DNA of 64,000 nucleotides, taken from positions 930,001-994,000 of the forward strand of contig NZ_AP012547.1 of NCBI RefSeq assembly GCF_000828635.1. Reading direction: 5' to 3'. The stretch is from Sulfuritalea hydrogenivorans sk43H (GTDB taxonomy: Bacteria > Pseudomonadota > Gammaproteobacteria > Burkholderiales > Rhodocyclaceae). Under the pieces are notes generated by a model. The model saw only the letters and a program-made list of their open reading frames with translations, had not been told where the DNA came from and did no database searches. The translations under genes and the position numbers were made by a program. Of the stretch, positions 17,390 to 27,306 are shown one piece after another; positions within the stretch are counted from its first letter, which is position 1; every line of letters starts with the position of its first letter.

Positions 17390-17821
17390 TCAGCGGTTCA
17401 GTTTGCGAATGCGCTCTTGCGGCGTGATGACGTCGGTAAGGCGGATGCCGAATTTTTCGTTAACCACAACCACCTCTCCCTGGGCGATCAAGGTGCCATT
17501 GACCAGCACATCCATCGGCTCGCCGGCCAATCCCTCGAGTTCGACCACCGATCCATGCGCCAGCTGGAGCAGGTTTCGTATCGATATCTTGGTGCGACCC
17601 AGTTCCACGGTCAGATTCACCGGGATGTCGAGAATCATGTCGAAGCCCTGGGGCATTGCCGGATTTTCGGTGCCGCCGGAGAACTCCTCGAAGATGGCAG
17701 CCGGCTTGGCATCCGCGGCAGGCGCAGGGTCAACCGCAGTCTGCTCGCCCATGGCTGCTGCCCAATCGTCCTCGGATACCTGGTCTTCGGTTTCGTTAGT
17801 TTCGCTCATGACATGCTCCAT
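17390..17821 (-). CDS. fliN: FliN, C-ring switch protein
   Basis: The 143-residue protein ends in a SpoA/FliN domain: FDMILDIPVNLTVELGRTKI, LLQLAHGSVVELEGLAGEP, NGTLIAQGEVVVVNEKFGIR and LTDVITPQERI. The N-terminal 60 residues are acidic and variable, as usual. FliN forms the lower C ring with FliM and takes part in export and switching. It lies directly downstream of fliM, 12 bases away. Confidence 0.95.
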   Translation of the reverse strand: MEHVMSETNETEDQVSEDDWAAAMGEQTAVDPAPAADAKPAAIFEEFSGGTENPAMPQGFDMILDIPVNLTVELGRTKISIRNLLQLAHGSVVELEGLAGEPMDVLVNGTLIAQGEVVVVNEKFGIRLTDVITPQERIRKLNR

Positions 17822-17833
17822 GCATATATTTGC

Positions 17834-18808
17834 CTAGACCTCTTCTTCGGCGAGAAAGCGCTCGATCTTGAGTGCGTACTGCCCATTGCGCACTCCGTAA
17901 CGGCATTCCAGCACCGGGACGCCGTTGACCGAGACCGGCACCATTGGATCAATCGAGATCGGAATCACGTCTCCAACCTTCATTTCGACAATGTCGTTAA
18001 CCGTCGCACTGGCGCTGCCAAGCCTGGCCACCAGTTCCACTTCGGCGGTCTGCAACTGACGTGTCAAGGTGCCGGTCCAGCGCTTGTCGGACGAAGCCTG
18101 CTCGCTGTGCATGGTGCTGTAGAGCACATCGCGAATGGGTTCAACCATCGAGTAAGGCAGGCAGAAGTGCATTTCGGCGGTAGTGCCCGAGAGTTCTATG
18201 GTGAATGTGACCGAAACAATCACCTCGGAAGGCGTTGCGATGTTCGCAAACTGCGTGTTCATTTCCGACCGGACAAACTCGAACGTCAGTGGATATACCG
18301 GCGCCCAGGCTCTCTGGTATTCCTCGAAGACAACACCCAGGATCCCCTGGATGATGCGCTGCTCGGTGGCGGTGAAATCGCGACCCTCGACCCTGGTATG
18401 GAAGCGCCCGTCGCCGCCGAACATGTTGTCGACCACGAGAAACACCAGATTGGGATCAAACACGACCAGACCGGTGCCGCGCAAGGGTTTGGCCTGGATC
18501 AGGTTCAGGTTGGTCGGCACCACCAGGTTGCGGATGAACTCGCTGTACTTCTGCACCTTGATCGGCCCGACCGAGATTTCCGTGCTGCGGTGCATGTAGC
18601 TGAACATTCCGATACGCAGGTAGCGCGCGAACCGTTCATTGATCAGTTCGAGCGTCGGCATCCTGCCGCGCACGATCCTTTCCTGCCGACCAAGGTCGTA
18701 GCTCTTGACATCCCCGGTCTCGGCTTCGGCGGGTGCCTCGTCCGATTCGCCGGTGACGCCCTTGAGCAGGGCATCAACCTCTTCCTGGGAGAGAAAGTCC
18801 TGACTCAT
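17834..18808 (-). CDS. fliM: FliM, C-ring switch protein
   Basis: The 324-residue protein begins MSQDFLSQEEVDALLKGV, the conserved CheY-P-binding segment of FliM. The middle domain includes RIVRGRMPTLELINERFARY and the end is a SpoA domain (VNDIVEMKVGDVIPISI). FliM transmits CheY-P binding to the rotor and sets direction of rotation. It lies between fliL (6-base gap) and fliN. Confidence 0.96.
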   Translation of the reverse strand: MSQDFLSQEEVDALLKGVTGESDEAPAEAETGDVKSYDLGRQERIVRGRMPTLELINERFARYLRIGMFSYMHRSTEISVGPIKVQKYSEFIRNLVVPTNLNLIQAKPLRGTGLVVFDPNLVFLVVDNMFGGDGRFHTRVEGRDFTATEQRIIQGILGVVFEEYQRAWAPVYPLTFEFVRSEMNTQFANIATPSEVIVSVTFTIELSGTTAEMHFCLPYSMVEPIRDVLYSTMHSEQASSDKRWTGTLTRQLQTAEVELVARLGSASATVNDIVEMKVGDVIPISIDPMVPVSVNGVPVLECRYGVRNGQYALKIERFLAEEEV

Positions 18809-18814
18809 CGCGCG

Positions 18815-19405
18815 CTATTGAATGATGAAGGAGGTGAACAGCACTGCCTGGACTGGCGCATCGGGAGCCGCGACATCGCCGGGTTCCTTGGCGGCATCCT
18901 TGCGCTTTGTGCTGCCCGAGGATTCCAGCGTGCCATTGACGGTCTCGCGAATTTCGTTGGACAGTCGCTGCACGCCCTGCGCCGTAACCAGATCGGACGC
19001 TTTCTTGCTCAATAGCGTCAGCATGATGCGGTGTTTGACCTCCGGGTCATATTGCTTGAGCAGCTCCAGCGCGTTCGTGTCGAGGACTTTCAATTGCACC
19101 TCTGCCTGCAGGTAAGCCTCCTGCTGCTCGGTCTGCAGCTTGACGGTAAACGGCTTGTCGAACTTGTGGAATGCCGGAGGGGCGCTGTCGGCTTTCTTGT
19201 CCTTCTTTTTCGCTTTGCCTTCCTTTGCCGGTTCTTCGCCTTCGACGGCATCCTCCACCGGCTTTTTCTTCATCAGAAAATACGCAGCGCCGCCACCGCC
19301 CAGCACCAGAACCAGAACGCCAATGACGATGAAAATTATCAGCTTTCCTTTTTTCTTCGGAGGAGGGGCTTCACTCTCGGTTTCCGCTTTCTTTGCATCC
19401 GCCAT
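18815..19405 (-). CDS. fliL: FliL, stator-associated membrane protein
   Basis: Start ATG 19405 follows a good GGGAGAG; the codon before it is TTG. The 196-residue protein has a Lys-rich cytoplasmic start, one membrane helix (LIIFIVIGVLVLVLGGGGAA), a charged linker rich in Lys and Glu, and a periplasmic FliL domain with FTVKLQTEQQEAYLQAEVQL and VKHRIMLTLLSKKASDLVTA. FliL surrounds the stators and supports torque. It heads a close fliLMNOPQR group after the 166-base gap below fliK. Confidence 0.92.
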   Translation of the reverse strand: MADAKKAETESEAPPPKKKGKLIIFIVIGVLVLVLGGGGAAYFLMKKKPVEDAVEGEEPAKEGKAKKKDKKADSAPPAFHKFDKPFTVKLQTEQQEAYLQAEVQLKVLDTNALELLKQYDPEVKHRIMLTLLSKKASDLVTAQGVQRLSNEIRETVNGTLESSGSTKRKDAAKEPGDVAAPDAPVQAVLFTSFIIQ

Positions 19406-19571
19406 CAATTCTCTCCCTGATCCGGTTGTTGTGTGCGGACTCGCTCCGGATATCCCGTATTGCGTTCATGCACGATAGTTGTTCCCGTGAAAACCAGTAG
19501 TTTACTTCCGCAAGGCTTGCTAACGGCCGCTGGCGCTTTATTCTGAAGCCCGGGCAGGCAGAGCTGTCGCA

Positions 19572-20747
19572 TCAGGCGAAAATATCTATCATGCTGCGAC
19601 CGCCGCCGGTTCTTGCCATTGCTTCCGGTCCCGGCAATGGGATGGTCGAAGAAGCATAGCGCACGCTGTCGTTCATGCCCAGATCCGCATTATCCTTGCG
19701 CGATGAATGCTGCGGCGACTCGGATCCGACTTGAGTCTGGCCGAGGCTGACGCCGGCGTCAGCCAGCACTTCGCGCAGGCGATGCAGGGAGCTTTCCAGC
19801 GCCTCCCGGACCGCCGGATTGGCCGAGGTGAATATGGCGCTGGCCTGATCGCCGTTCATCGTTAGGGAGACCTCGACACGGCCGAGGTGTGGCGGGGTCA
19901 GCACCAGATCGGCCTGTTGACGGTTGTTGCCAATCATCCAGGTCAGTTTCTGGCCCATCTCGTCATGCCAGCCGGTTTGTCCCAGCGGGGTGTCGATACG
20001 CAGGTTGGGGCTTGAGGACGATGCGCTGCCAGGATTTGCCGGTGATACCCCCCCCGCTCCAGCTACACGCGACTCTCCTGTGGCGACACGTTCGATGAGA
20101 GCGTGAAAATCGCCTGAAGCGAGCTCGGAGGATTTTTGTTCGCCGTTGATGCGATCGGAGTCGGCATTAATTGCCGCATCGAGCGAAATCTTGCCGGAAG
20201 CCTGCGCGGGGCGGTCGGACTTCGAACCGACGGAGGCGAAGGATTCGTCCCTTGTTTCGACATTCCGTTGGCGCGGGTTTGCTTCCAGAAATGCGGCCGG
20301 GGTTCCAGGCACGGCCGCGAGGATCTGAGTCGAGTCGGCTTCCGCACTGGTTTGAAGGACCGGCAATCCCTTTTCCTGAGAGGATTCGGTCGCTTGCCCG
20401 GCAGTGGCGACGGGAGTCGCAGGGGTAGTCGATGTTCCGTTGGGGTTGGCGCCAAGAAACTGGAAAAGTGCAGAAAAATCAATGGGCGCTACTGTATTCT
20501 CGATACCGTCGGTGACCTCGGTAGAGGCGCTTCCATTGCTGGCCGAGTCGGTCGCGGGAGCTTCTTTCTTGCCTATCTCGGACTTCAGCACCGAGGCGAA
20601 TGGTGATCCCGCATTGCTTTCCGTATCTGCCTTGGCCCCCTCGCTTGCCCGAACGGCAGCATCGCTTTGGCCGAGAGCCTGTGCGTTTCCATTCTGGGGC
20701 GCTGCTGGCGTGGCTATTGGCGCCGGACTGATCAGCAATTCGGACAT
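19572..20747 (-). CDS. fliK: FliK, hook-length control protein
   Basis: A longer open frame exists, but the supported start is ATG 20747 behind CGAGGAAACG, giving 391 residues (MSELLISPAPIA). The N-terminal two thirds are low-complexity Ala/Ser/Thr/Glu-rich sequence, typical of the molecular ruler. The C-terminal Flg_hook domain includes LTWMIGNNRQQADLVLTPPH and LGRVEVSLTMNGDQASAIFT. FliK measures the hook and switches FlhB specificity from hook to filament substrates. A second FliK-like protein is encoded at 61417-62571. Confidence 0.9.
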   Translation of the reverse strand: MSELLISPAPIATPAAPQNGNAQALGQSDAAVRASEGAKADTESNAGSPFASVLKSEIGKKEAPATDSASNGSASTEVTDGIENTVAPIDFSALFQFLGANPNGTSTTPATPVATAGQATESSQEKGLPVLQTSAEADSTQILAAVPGTPAAFLEANPRQRNVETRDESFASVGSKSDRPAQASGKISLDAAINADSDRINGEQKSSELASGDFHALIERVATGESRVAGAGGVSPANPGSASSSSPNLRIDTPLGQTGWHDEMGQKLTWMIGNNRQQADLVLTPPHLGRVEVSLTMNGDQASAIFTSANPAVREALESSLHRLREVLADAGVSLGQTQVGSESPQHSSRKDNADLGMNDSVRYASSTIPLPGPEAMARTGGGRSMIDIFA

Positions 20748-20806
20748 CGTCGTTTCCTCGCGGCCTGAGTATTCATCGCACTCACAGATGCAAGGGGTGT
20801 GCCACC

Positions 20807-21253
20807 TCAGTCTTTTGCCTTTTCCGCATGGCGACGGGCGCCATGTTCGTCGCTGGCTTTTTGTTCCTGGCGCTGATCCTGATAGGTGATGCGTGATTGA
20901 TGGCGATCCGACAGGGTATCGAAAGCTTTTACACGTCCTCGTTTGCTGATCCATTCCACCTGGCCTGCGACTGTCATCTGCCTGGTATGGTTCATCGCCG
21001 AGCTGGCCTGGTTTATCGCTTCGTCGAGCCTGGCGATGAACTGGGTGTAGTTCTGCCATTCGCCTGGACGCAATCCATCCTGGGCGGCGCGCACAAAACG
21101 TGTCCGGTATTCCTCGCGATATTGCACCAGCAAGCCGTGCCGCCGCGAAGCCTCTTGTTCGCCTGCGATCAACTCGCCCAGCTTCCGTCCGGCTTCATCA
21201 AGACGCAGTTGCGAAAGGTCGAGGAGGGACTGAAGTGGAAATACGCGGGACAT
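20807..21253 (-). CDS. fliJ: FliJ, export ATPase stalk protein
   Basis: The 148-residue product is an all-helical coiled coil beginning MSRVFPLQSLLDLSQLRLDE and ending in a charged tail (DQRQEQKASDEHGARRHAEK), as in FliJ. FliJ sits in the FliI hexamer like the gamma subunit of F1 and links the ATPase to FlhA. It follows fliI in the usual order. Confidence 0.9.
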   Translation of the reverse strand: MSRVFPLQSLLDLSQLRLDEAGRKLGELIAGEQEASRRHGLLVQYREEYRTRFVRAAQDGLRPGEWQNYTQFIARLDEAINQASSAMNHTRQMTVAGQVEWISKRGRVKAFDTLSDRHQSRITYQDQRQEQKASDEHGARRHAEKAKD

Positions 21254-21289
21254 GTGAGAAAGGGCTTCAACGAGCGATGATGGCCAATC

Positions 21290-22684
21290 TTACGCTCCAC
21301 CAAACAACTCTGCCAGACGCTTCCGTGACGAATTCGAATCCGCTCGTTCGTTGATCTGTTGCGCAAGGAAGCTTTCGAGTTTCGGGTTCATCATGATGGC
21401 CCGGTCGAGCAGCGGATCGGAGCCTGCGGAATAGGCGCCGACTGCAATCAGGTCGCGCGCGCGCTGGTAGCGCGAATACAGCTGCTTGAAGTGACGTACC
21501 TGTTCCAGATGGTCCGCTGCGACAAGATTGGTCATGACCCGCGAGATCGATTGTTCGATATCGATGGCCGGGTAGTGTCCGGCATCCGCGAGCAACCGGT
21601 TGAGCACTATGTGACCATCGAGGATGGCCCGTGCCGAATCGGCGATCGGGTCCTGCTGGTCGTCGCCCTCGGTCAACACCGTGTAGAAGGCGGTCACTGA
21701 ACCTCCGCCGGTCGGGCCGTTGCCGGCGCGTTCGACGAGTTGCGGCAAGCGGGCAAAAACCGAGGGCGGATACCCGCGCGTCACCGGAGGCTCGCCAATC
21801 GCCAGCGCGATTTCCCGTTGCGCCATGGCGTAGCGCGTCAGGGAATCCATGATGAGCAGAACATGCTTGCCCTGGTCACGGAAATGCTCGGCAATCGATG
21901 TGGCATAGGCGGCTCCCTGCAGCCGCATCAGCGGACTGACGTCGGCCGGAGCGGCAACCACCACCGAACGGGCGCGACCTTCTTCGCCGAGATTGAGTTC
22001 GATGAATTCCTTTACTTCCCGTCCCCGCTCGCCGATCAGTCCGACCACAATCACGTCGGCTTCCGTGTAGCGGGCCATCATGCCGAGCAGGACGCTTTTG
22101 CCCACGCCCGACCCGGAAAAGAGGCCGAGGCGCTGGCCGCGACCCACCGTCAGCAAGGCGTTGATGGCACGGATGCCGACGTCCATGGTGTGACGGATCG
22201 GTTCGCGCAGAAGCGGGTTCAGGGGACGGCTGGCCAGCGAGCGGGTTTCCTTGCTGTTCAACGGACCAAGGCTGTCGAGCGGACGGCCGTTGCCATCGAC
22301 CACCCTTCCGAGCAGTTCATCACCCACCGGCAAATGTTTGGCGCGGTCCGGCGCGCGTCGTCGCGGGGGCGAGGCCTGGCCTGGAACTGGCGGAGCGGCG
22401 GGTAATTCCATCGGGATTACCAGTGCCCCCGGAGACAGTCCGTAGACGTCTTCGGCCGGCATCATGTACAGGCGGTCACCGGCAAATCCGACCACTTCGG
22501 CCTCGACCGTGCCGTCGCCCGGGATTTGTATCAGGCACCCCGATCCCAGGGGCAGCTTGAGCCCCGATGCCTCCATCACCAGCCCATTGATACGCGTCAG
22601 TCGTCCAGAGGTCTGCCAGGGCCGGACATCGGAAATATGCTCGCGGCAGTCGACGAGAAAGCGCGAAAGGTCGGAGACGCTCAT
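21290..22684 (-). CDS. fliI: FliI, flagellar export ATPase
   Basis: I use ATG 22684, which overlaps the fliH stop as ATGA; an in-frame ATG at 22705 would add seven residues. The 464-residue protein has the F1-beta-like fold: Walker [18 protein letters not shown], Walker [21 protein letters not shown], and the [12 protein letters not shown] segment. FliI is the hexameric ATPase that helps deliver substrates to the export gate, negatively regulated by FliH. Confidence 0.96.
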   Translation of the reverse strand: MSVSDLSRFLVDCREHISDVRPWQTSGRLTRINGLVMEASGLKLPLGSGCLIQIPGDGTVEAEVVGFAGDRLYMMPAEDVYGLSPGALVIPMELPAAPPVPGQASPPRRRAPDRAKHLPVGDELLGRVVDGNGRPLDSLGPLNSKETRSLASRPLNPLLREPIRHTMDVGIRAINALLTVGRGQRLGLFSGSGVGKSVLLGMMARYTEADVIVVGLIGERGREVKEFIELNLGEEGRARSVVVAAPADVSPLMRLQGAAYATSIAEHFRDQGKHVLLIMDSLTRYAMAQREIALAIGEPPVTRGYPPSVFARLPQLVERAGNGPTGGGSVTAFYTVLTEGDDQQDPIADSARAILDGHIVLNRLLADAGHYPAIDIEQSISRVMTNLVAADHLEQVRHFKQLYSRYQRARDLIAVGAYSAGSDPLLDRAIMMNPKLESFLAQQINERADSNSSRKRLAELFGGA

Positions 22685-23346
22685 TTCTCGATCGTGTCGA
22701 TCCATGGAGTTTGCTGCCCAAGGGCTTCCATCACGCGTCGCCAGCGGGTTTCCAGGCTTGCATCAAGATGACTGCCGCCAGCTTCGATGATCACGTCGCC
22801 GCGCATGAGCTTTGTGTCTTCGTGAATCCGGTGCCCGGCATGGGCGAACTGGTCACCCGCGCGCAGGCGCGCAAGCGATGCGTCTTCAGGATTCAAATGG
22901 ATGGAGGCATGAAGCAAAGGCAGTTGCTCCAAGGCTTCGCGGATTACGCCCAACAGCACTTCCGGCTTTGCGGCGACCGTTTGGCGGACAACCTGGCGGG
23001 CTATCTCGATGCTCAAGGCCAGCAGGTCGCTGGCGACAGCCTGATTCAGGTCCGTGATGCACTGCTCGAGCTTCTCCAGCGTTGCCGCCAGAAGCAGGGC
23101 TTCCTCGCGTCCCATGGCTTCGGCCTGTGCTTTTCCCGCGGCAAGTCCTTCGGCATGTCCCGCCTCATATCCGGCCTGATGCCCTTCCCGCCGCGCCTGT
23201 TCGCGGATCTGGTGCACTTCGCGGTCGCTGACTGCTGACGAGCCAGGTTCGGCTGCAATGCCGACCGACGGGTCGGCAGGCGAATCGAAGCTGGCAAGTT
23301 CCCAGCGCTCCCAGGCGGTGAGCGATGATTTGGGGTGTTCGTCCAT
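22681..23346 (-). CDS. fliH: FliH, regulator of the export ATPase
   Basis: The 221-residue protein has a Gly/Ala-rich repeat region with [20 protein letters not shown], the GxxxG-type helix typical of FliH, followed by a C-terminal domain with [18 protein letters not shown] and [20 protein letters not shown]. FliH dimerises, binds FliI and docks it at the C ring through FliN. It lies between fliG (5-base gap) and fliI. Confidence 0.93.
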   Translation of the reverse strand: MDEHPKSSLTAWERWELASFDSPADPSVGIAAEPGSSAVSDREVHQIREQARREGHQAGYEAGHAEGLAAGKAQAEAMGREEALLLAATLEKLEQCITDLNQAVASDLLALSIEIARQVVRQTVAAKPEVLLGVIREALEQLPLLHASIHLNPEDASLARLRAGDQFAHAGHRIHEDTKLMRGDVIIEAGGSHLDASLETRWRRVMEALGQQTPWIDTIEK

Positions 23347-23351
23347 GGCGA

Positions 23352-24362
23352 TCAGACGAATGCGTCACCTTCACCCGCGCCGCCAAGCTGGATCTGGCCT
23401 TCATCGGCGAGCCGGCGTGCGATCTTGAGGATTTCCTTCTGCTCGGCCTCGACTTCGGAAAGACGCACGGGGCCTTTCGACTCGAGATCCTCCCTGAGCA
23501 TTTCGGCAGCGCGCTGCGACATGTTCTTGAACACCTTTTCGCGCAGTTCCTGCGACGCTCCCTTCAGCGCAATGATCAGCGAATCCGATTGCACCTCGCG
23601 CAGCAGCAACTGGACTCCGCGATCATCGACATCCATCAGGTTTTCGAAGACGAACATCTCATCGAGGATCTTCTGCGCGAGTTCGGGATCGTATTCGCGC
23701 ACGTTGTCGACAATCGCGGTTTCCACCTGCTGGCCGACAAAGTTGAGAATTTCCGCCGCATGGCGAATGCCTCCCATGGCAGCTTTCTTGACGTTGCCTG
23801 ACGCGCTGGACAGAACCCGCTTCAGCGCCTCGTTCAGTTCGTGCAGCGCGGTCGGTTGCACGCCGTCGAGGGTGGCAATGCGCAGCAGAACATCGTTGCG
23901 CAGGCGTTCCGTGAAGTGCTTCAGGACTTCGCCGGCCTGATCGTATTCGAGGTGTACCAGGATCGTGGCGATGATCTGGGGATGCTCGTTGCGAATCATG
24001 TCTGCCACCGTGGCGGCATCCATCCATTTCAGGCCTTCGATCCCGGCGGTGTCGCCCCCCTGCATGATGCGGCTGATCAGGTTGGCGGCGCGGTCATCGC
24101 CCAGCGCCTTGGTCAGCATGGCCTTGATGGTTTCGTTGTCGACGGCAACCGGCGCGCCTTTGGCCGCGTGATCCTCGAACTCGTCGATCACCTTCTCGAT
24201 CTGGAGGCGAGGCACCTGCTTCAAGGCGGCCATGGCATGACCGAGCTTCTGCACTTCCTTCGGGCCGAGGTTCTTCAGTATTTCGGCGGCCTCGTCCTGC
24301 CCGAGCGAAAGCAGCAGGATGGCGGCTTTTTCTACGCCTTCACTTTCCGTGCTCGCCGCCAT
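23352..24362 (-). CDS. fliG: FliG, rotor switch protein
   Basis: This 336-residue protein begins MAASTESEGVEKAAILLLSL and contains the EHPQ motif (MIRNEHPQIIATILVHLEYD) and the C-terminal torque domain with LLREVQSDSLIIALKGAS and the charged helix preceding MSQRAAEMLREDLESKGPVR. FliG connects the MS ring to the C ring and contacts the stators. Its start overlaps the end of fliF by 23 bases, a translationally coupled arrangement. Confidence 0.96.
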   Translation of the reverse strand: MAASTESEGVEKAAILLLSLGQDEAAEILKNLGPKEVQKLGHAMAALKQVPRLQIEKVIDEFEDHAAKGAPVAVDNETIKAMLTKALGDDRAANLISRIMQGGDTAGIEGLKWMDAATVADMIRNEHPQIIATILVHLEYDQAGEVLKHFTERLRNDVLLRIATLDGVQPTALHELNEALKRVLSSASGNVKKAAMGGIRHAAEILNFVGQQVETAIVDNVREYDPELAQKILDEMFVFENLMDVDDRGVQLLLREVQSDSLIIALKGASQELREKVFKNMSQRAAEMLREDLESKGPVRLSEVEAEQKEILKIARRLADEGQIQLGGAGEGDAFV

Positions 24363-25965
24363 CTACCCATTCCTTGATCATGTTGGCGACCGCCTTGGGA
24401 TCCTTCTTCGCTATTTCGCGCGCGTCCGCCAGCTTTTCGTCGTAGCTGCGGTGGCGGTGCAACATGCCGTCCGCGCCGACCTCGAATTCCTGCTTCTCCG
24501 GCGCCAGTCTCGGTGGTGGCGGCTCCATCAGTTTCTCGAACACCGGCTTCAACAGGCGGGTCCATAGCCAGAAGGCTGCGCCGGCGATGAGCAGATACCT
24601 TGCCAGTTCCTTCAGCGTTGCAATCAGTTCCTGATTGGCCCAGATCGGCGCATCGGCGATGACTTCCTTTTCCGCAGGCGTGAAGGGTGCATTGGCGACA
24701 TTCAGCGTATCGCCGCGGTCCTTGCTGAAGCCCATCGCCTCGCGGGCAAGGTCGGTAATCTGCTTGAGTTCGGCGGGTGTCAGGGGAACCGGCTTGGGTT
24801 TGGTCGGATCCTTGCGGTGGTTGACCACCACGGCCACCGACAGGCGCCGCACCGTCCCCGGCACGCCTTTTGTGTGACGAATGGTCTTGTCCACTTCGTA
24901 GTTGATCGTGGCGTTGCGGGTGAAGTTCTGCGACGGATTTGCAGCCGCGGCCGCGCCGGTCGGGCCTCCCGGCCCGGATTGGGTCAATGGCGCGGTTGCC
25001 GGGACCGGCGGCTGATTGCTCAAGGCTCCCGGAACCCCTGCGGCCTGCGGCGATCCGCTTCCCACTTCGGCGGTCTGCTGGCTGCGGATCGCTGTTTCAT
25101 TCGCGGGGTTCGGCTTGTAGCTTTCAGCGACCTGGTCGATCTGCGAGAAGTCGAGATCGGCGGTTACCTGGGCGCGCACATTGTTGGGACCAACCAGCGG
25201 AACCAGGATGGTTTCGATGCGCTTGCCGTAGTCCGCCTCGACTTCGCGGAGGAACTTGAGCTGGGTGGCATCGAGGCCGGCATTGCGTTGCGGATCGCGC
25301 TGCTGCGAGATCAGCTTGCCCTCCTGGTCGATCACGCTGACGTTGCTTGAGCTGAGTTGCGGCACGCTGGAGGCAACCAGGTTGATGATCCCCGCCACCT
25401 GGATTTGATCCAGTGTGCGTCCGGGATGCAGGCTGACCAGCACCGAAGCCGAGGTTTTCTGATCGTCACGCAGGAAGGCGGTCTGTTTGGGAATCGCAAG
25501 ATGCACCCGGGCGCCGCGCACGGCTGCCAGGGACTGGATAGAGCGGGCCAGTTCGCCTTCCAGGGCGCGCTGATAGTTGATCTGTTCGGCAAACTGGCTG
25601 ACGCCGAGCTTCTGCGTCTCCATCAGCTCGAAGCCGACCAGTCCACCCTTGGGCAGCCCCTGGGATGCCAGTTTCAGACGAGTGTCATGCACCACCGACT
25701 GCGGCACCAGAATGCCGCGACCACCGTCGCTGAAACGGTAGGGAATGTTCTGTTGCGACAGTGCGGCGACAATTTGCCCGCCGTCCTTTTCGTCCTGAAT
25801 GGTGAACAGCAGGGCATACGGAGGCTCCTTGGTCCACAACCAGCCCCCGACCAGCACTGCCACGAACAGGGCAACGCCAACCATGCCCATCAACTTCTGG
25901 CGTGGGGCGAGGCGGAGAAATGCCTCCATCGATATCGGATCGGCCGTCGCTGTGTTTTCTGCCAT
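24340..25965 (-). CDS. fliF: FliF, MS-ring protein
   Basis: The 541-residue protein has two membrane helices, at about residues 27-45 and 438-456, flanking the periplasmic ring-building domains. Landmarks are YALLFTIQDEKDGGQIVAAL, SQFAEQINYQRALEGELARS and ARVHLAIPKQTAFLRDDQKT; the cytoplasmic C-terminus (ADAREIAKKDPKAVANMIKE) is the FliG-binding segment. FliF forms the MS ring on which the basal body is built. It is the first gene of the minus-strand operon, behind its own sigma-54 promoter. Confidence 0.96.
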   Translation of the reverse strand: MAENTATADPISMEAFLRLAPRQKLMGMVGVALFVAVLVGGWLWTKEPPYALLFTIQDEKDGGQIVAALSQQNIPYRFSDGGRGILVPQSVVHDTRLKLASQGLPKGGLVGFELMETQKLGVSQFAEQINYQRALEGELARSIQSLAAVRGARVHLAIPKQTAFLRDDQKTSASVLVSLHPGRTLDQIQVAGIINLVASSVPQLSSSNVSVIDQEGKLISQQRDPQRNAGLDATQLKFLREVEADYGKRIETILVPLVGPNNVRAQVTADLDFSQIDQVAESYKPNPANETAIRSQQTAEVGSGSPQAAGVPGALSNQPPVPATAPLTQSGPGGPTGAAAAANPSQNFTRNATINYEVDKTIRHTKGVPGTVRRLSVAVVVNHRKDPTKPKPVPLTPAELKQITDLAREAMGFSKDRGDTLNVANAPFTPAEKEVIADAPIWANQELIATLKELARYLLIAGAAFWLWTRLLKPVFEKLMEPPPPRLAPEKQEFEVGADGMLHRHRSYDEKLADAREIAKKDPKAVANMIKEWVDGGEHGK

Positions 25966-26023
25966 GCTGTTCTGTCGTTACCTGTACGCGCAATTTGCCC
26001 GCTCGCGGATTGTGAACTGCCCT

Positions 26024-26039
26024 AGCAAGAGCGGTTCCT
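26024..26039 (-). promoter_or_regulatory. Sigma-54 promoter of the fliF operon
   Basis: On the minus strand AGGAACCGCTCTTGCT keeps the -24 GG, an exact 12-base spacing and a full TTGCT -12 box; it deviates from consensus at three positions of the -24 box. It lies about 59 bases upstream of the fliF ATG, with the CGGCAA-N3-TTGCCG palindrome just behind it. The match is weaker than for flgB and flgK, but context supports it. Confidence 0.6.
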
Positions 26040-26047
26040 GAAAGAAG

Positions 26048-26062
26048 CGGCAATTTTTGCCG
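26048..26062. promoter_or_regulatory. Palindrome CGGCAA-TTT-TTGCCG in the fliF-fleS gap
   Basis: The third copy of the palindrome lies 8 bases upstream of the proposed fliF -24 element and about 60 bases upstream of the FleS-like gene. If FleR binds it, it could activate fliF and also affect fleSR itself. The arms are perfect and the centre is TTT. Confidence 0.5.
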
Positions 26063-26121
26063 GCATATCGACAGCCTGCTTTCCTTGTCCAGTCCGGGTG
26101 ATTCTGCCATCATCGGGTGCC

Positions 26122-27306
26122 ATGAATGTTCCCGCGGTTTCGTCCGCTCAATCCAGCAGCGTAACAGTCGCCCCCGGTGAGGCGGAGCATCTCGCCGAGG
26201 CCTTCCGGATTTTCAGTCAGGCATCGGAAGAACTTGCCGCTGCATACAGCGAACTGCAAGGTCAGGTGGCGCAGCTTACCGAAGAACTGGCGGCCGCCAA
26301 CGGCGCCCTGCGCCAGCAGTATCAGGAGAAGGCGGCAATCACGGAACGCCTGACGCTGCTGCTGGACGCGCTGCCGGCAGGTGTGGTGGTACTTGATGGC
26401 GCCGGTCGCGTGCTGCAAGCCAATCCCGCTGCCAGTCAGGTTCTGGGTGGGGGCATAGTCGGCGCTGGCTGGACGGCGATTGAGGCCGATGCGCTGGAGG
26501 CCAGCGAAACGCCTGGCGAATACCTCGCCGGAGAGAGGCGGCTGGCGGTTGCAGTCACGCCGCTGGATTCAGCGGGCGGCCGCATCGTGCTGCTGCACGA
26601 CGTGACTGAAACCCAGCATCTCAAGACTCAGGCCGAGCGCAACCAGCGATTGGCCGCGATGGGGGAGATGGCCGCGCAACTGGCTCATCAACTGCGTACG
26701 CCGCTCGCGGCGGCGTTGCTGTATGCGGGCAATCTGGAGAATGCGGACCTGCCCGCCGCAAGCCGTGTTTCCATCGCACAAAAGACCGTAGCGCGTTTGA
26801 AGCATCTTGAGCATCTGATCCAGGACATGTTGATGTTCGCGCGGGGCGAAGTGCTCGGGCGTGAAAGCTTTGCCGTCGCCGACCTGCTGGCCGAGTTGGC
26901 GCAGACCTTTGAGCCGCTGGCGAAAAGCCGCGACATTGCTTTTTTGTTCAGTGACGACAGCGAGGGTGCGGTACTGACCGGCCATCGCAAATCGCTGGTC
27001 GGAGCAATAACCAATCTGCTGGAGAATGCGCTGCAGGCCGTCGACAGTGGCGGTCGCATTGATCTCGACGCACGGCGCGACGGATCGTTAATGCTGCTCT
27101 CCGTACGCGATAATGGGCGCGGCATGAATGCTGAAACTGCGGCGCGGCTGTTCGATCCTTTTTTCACTACCCGAACCGAAGGCACCGGTTTGGGACTTTC
27201 CATCGCGCGTGGTGTTGCGCGTGCTCACGGTGGTGGCATCGAGGTCGTATCCAGTCCCGGTGCCGGCGCCGAATTCATACTTACACTGCCATGTCCGACT
27301 CATTGA
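26122..27306 (+). CDS. fleS: FleS-like sensor histidine kinase
   Basis: With ATG 26122 the protein has 394 residues; an in-frame GTG at 26098 is possible. It has no membrane segment. Order: a coiled coil (about 30-80), a PAS domain (about 80-170), the His box LAHQLRTPLAAAL, and a catalytic domain with N box ITNLLENALQAV, G1 VRDNGRGM and G2 GTGLGLSIARG. This is the layout of FleS/FlrB, the cytoplasmic kinases that phosphorylate FleR/FlrC once early flagellar parts are made. It overlaps fleR by 16 bases. The input signal cannot be read from the sequence. Confidence 0.88.
   Translation: MNVPAVSSAQSSSVTVAPGEAEHLAEAFRIFSQASEELAAAYSELQGQVAQLTEELAAANGALRQQYQEKAAITERLTLLLDALPAGVVVLDGAGRVLQANPAASQVLGGGIVGAGWTAIEADALEASETPGEYLAGERRLAVAVTPLDSAGGRIVLLHDVTETQHLKTQAERNQRLAAMGEMAAQLAHQLRTPLAAALLYAGNLENADLPAASRVSIAQKTVARLKHLEHLIQDMLMFARGEVLGRESFAVADLLAELAQTFEPLAKSRDIAFLFSDDSEGAVLTGHRKSLVGAITNLLENALQAVDSGGRIDLDARRDGSLMLLSVRDNGRGMNAETAARLFDPFFTTRTEGTGLGLSIARGVARAHGGGIEVVSSPGAGAEFILTLPCPTH

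Noticed and set aside
16952-19015. 687-residue plus-strand open frame opposite fliO, fliN, fliM and fliL
   Set aside because: The minus strand encodes four well-recognised Fli proteins here; the antisense product is His/Arg/Gln-rich and resembles no protein.
20748-21059. N-terminal extension of FliK by 104 residues
   Set aside because: The extension overlaps fliJ in another frame and is unlike FliK; ATG 20747 has a good Shine-Dalgarno and a FliK-like start.
26062-26077. Alternative sigma-54 element AGGCTGTCGATATGCC for fliF
   Set aside because: The spacing is right, but the flanking bases match poorly and it abuts the palindrome; the element at 26024-26039 has a full TTGCT box.
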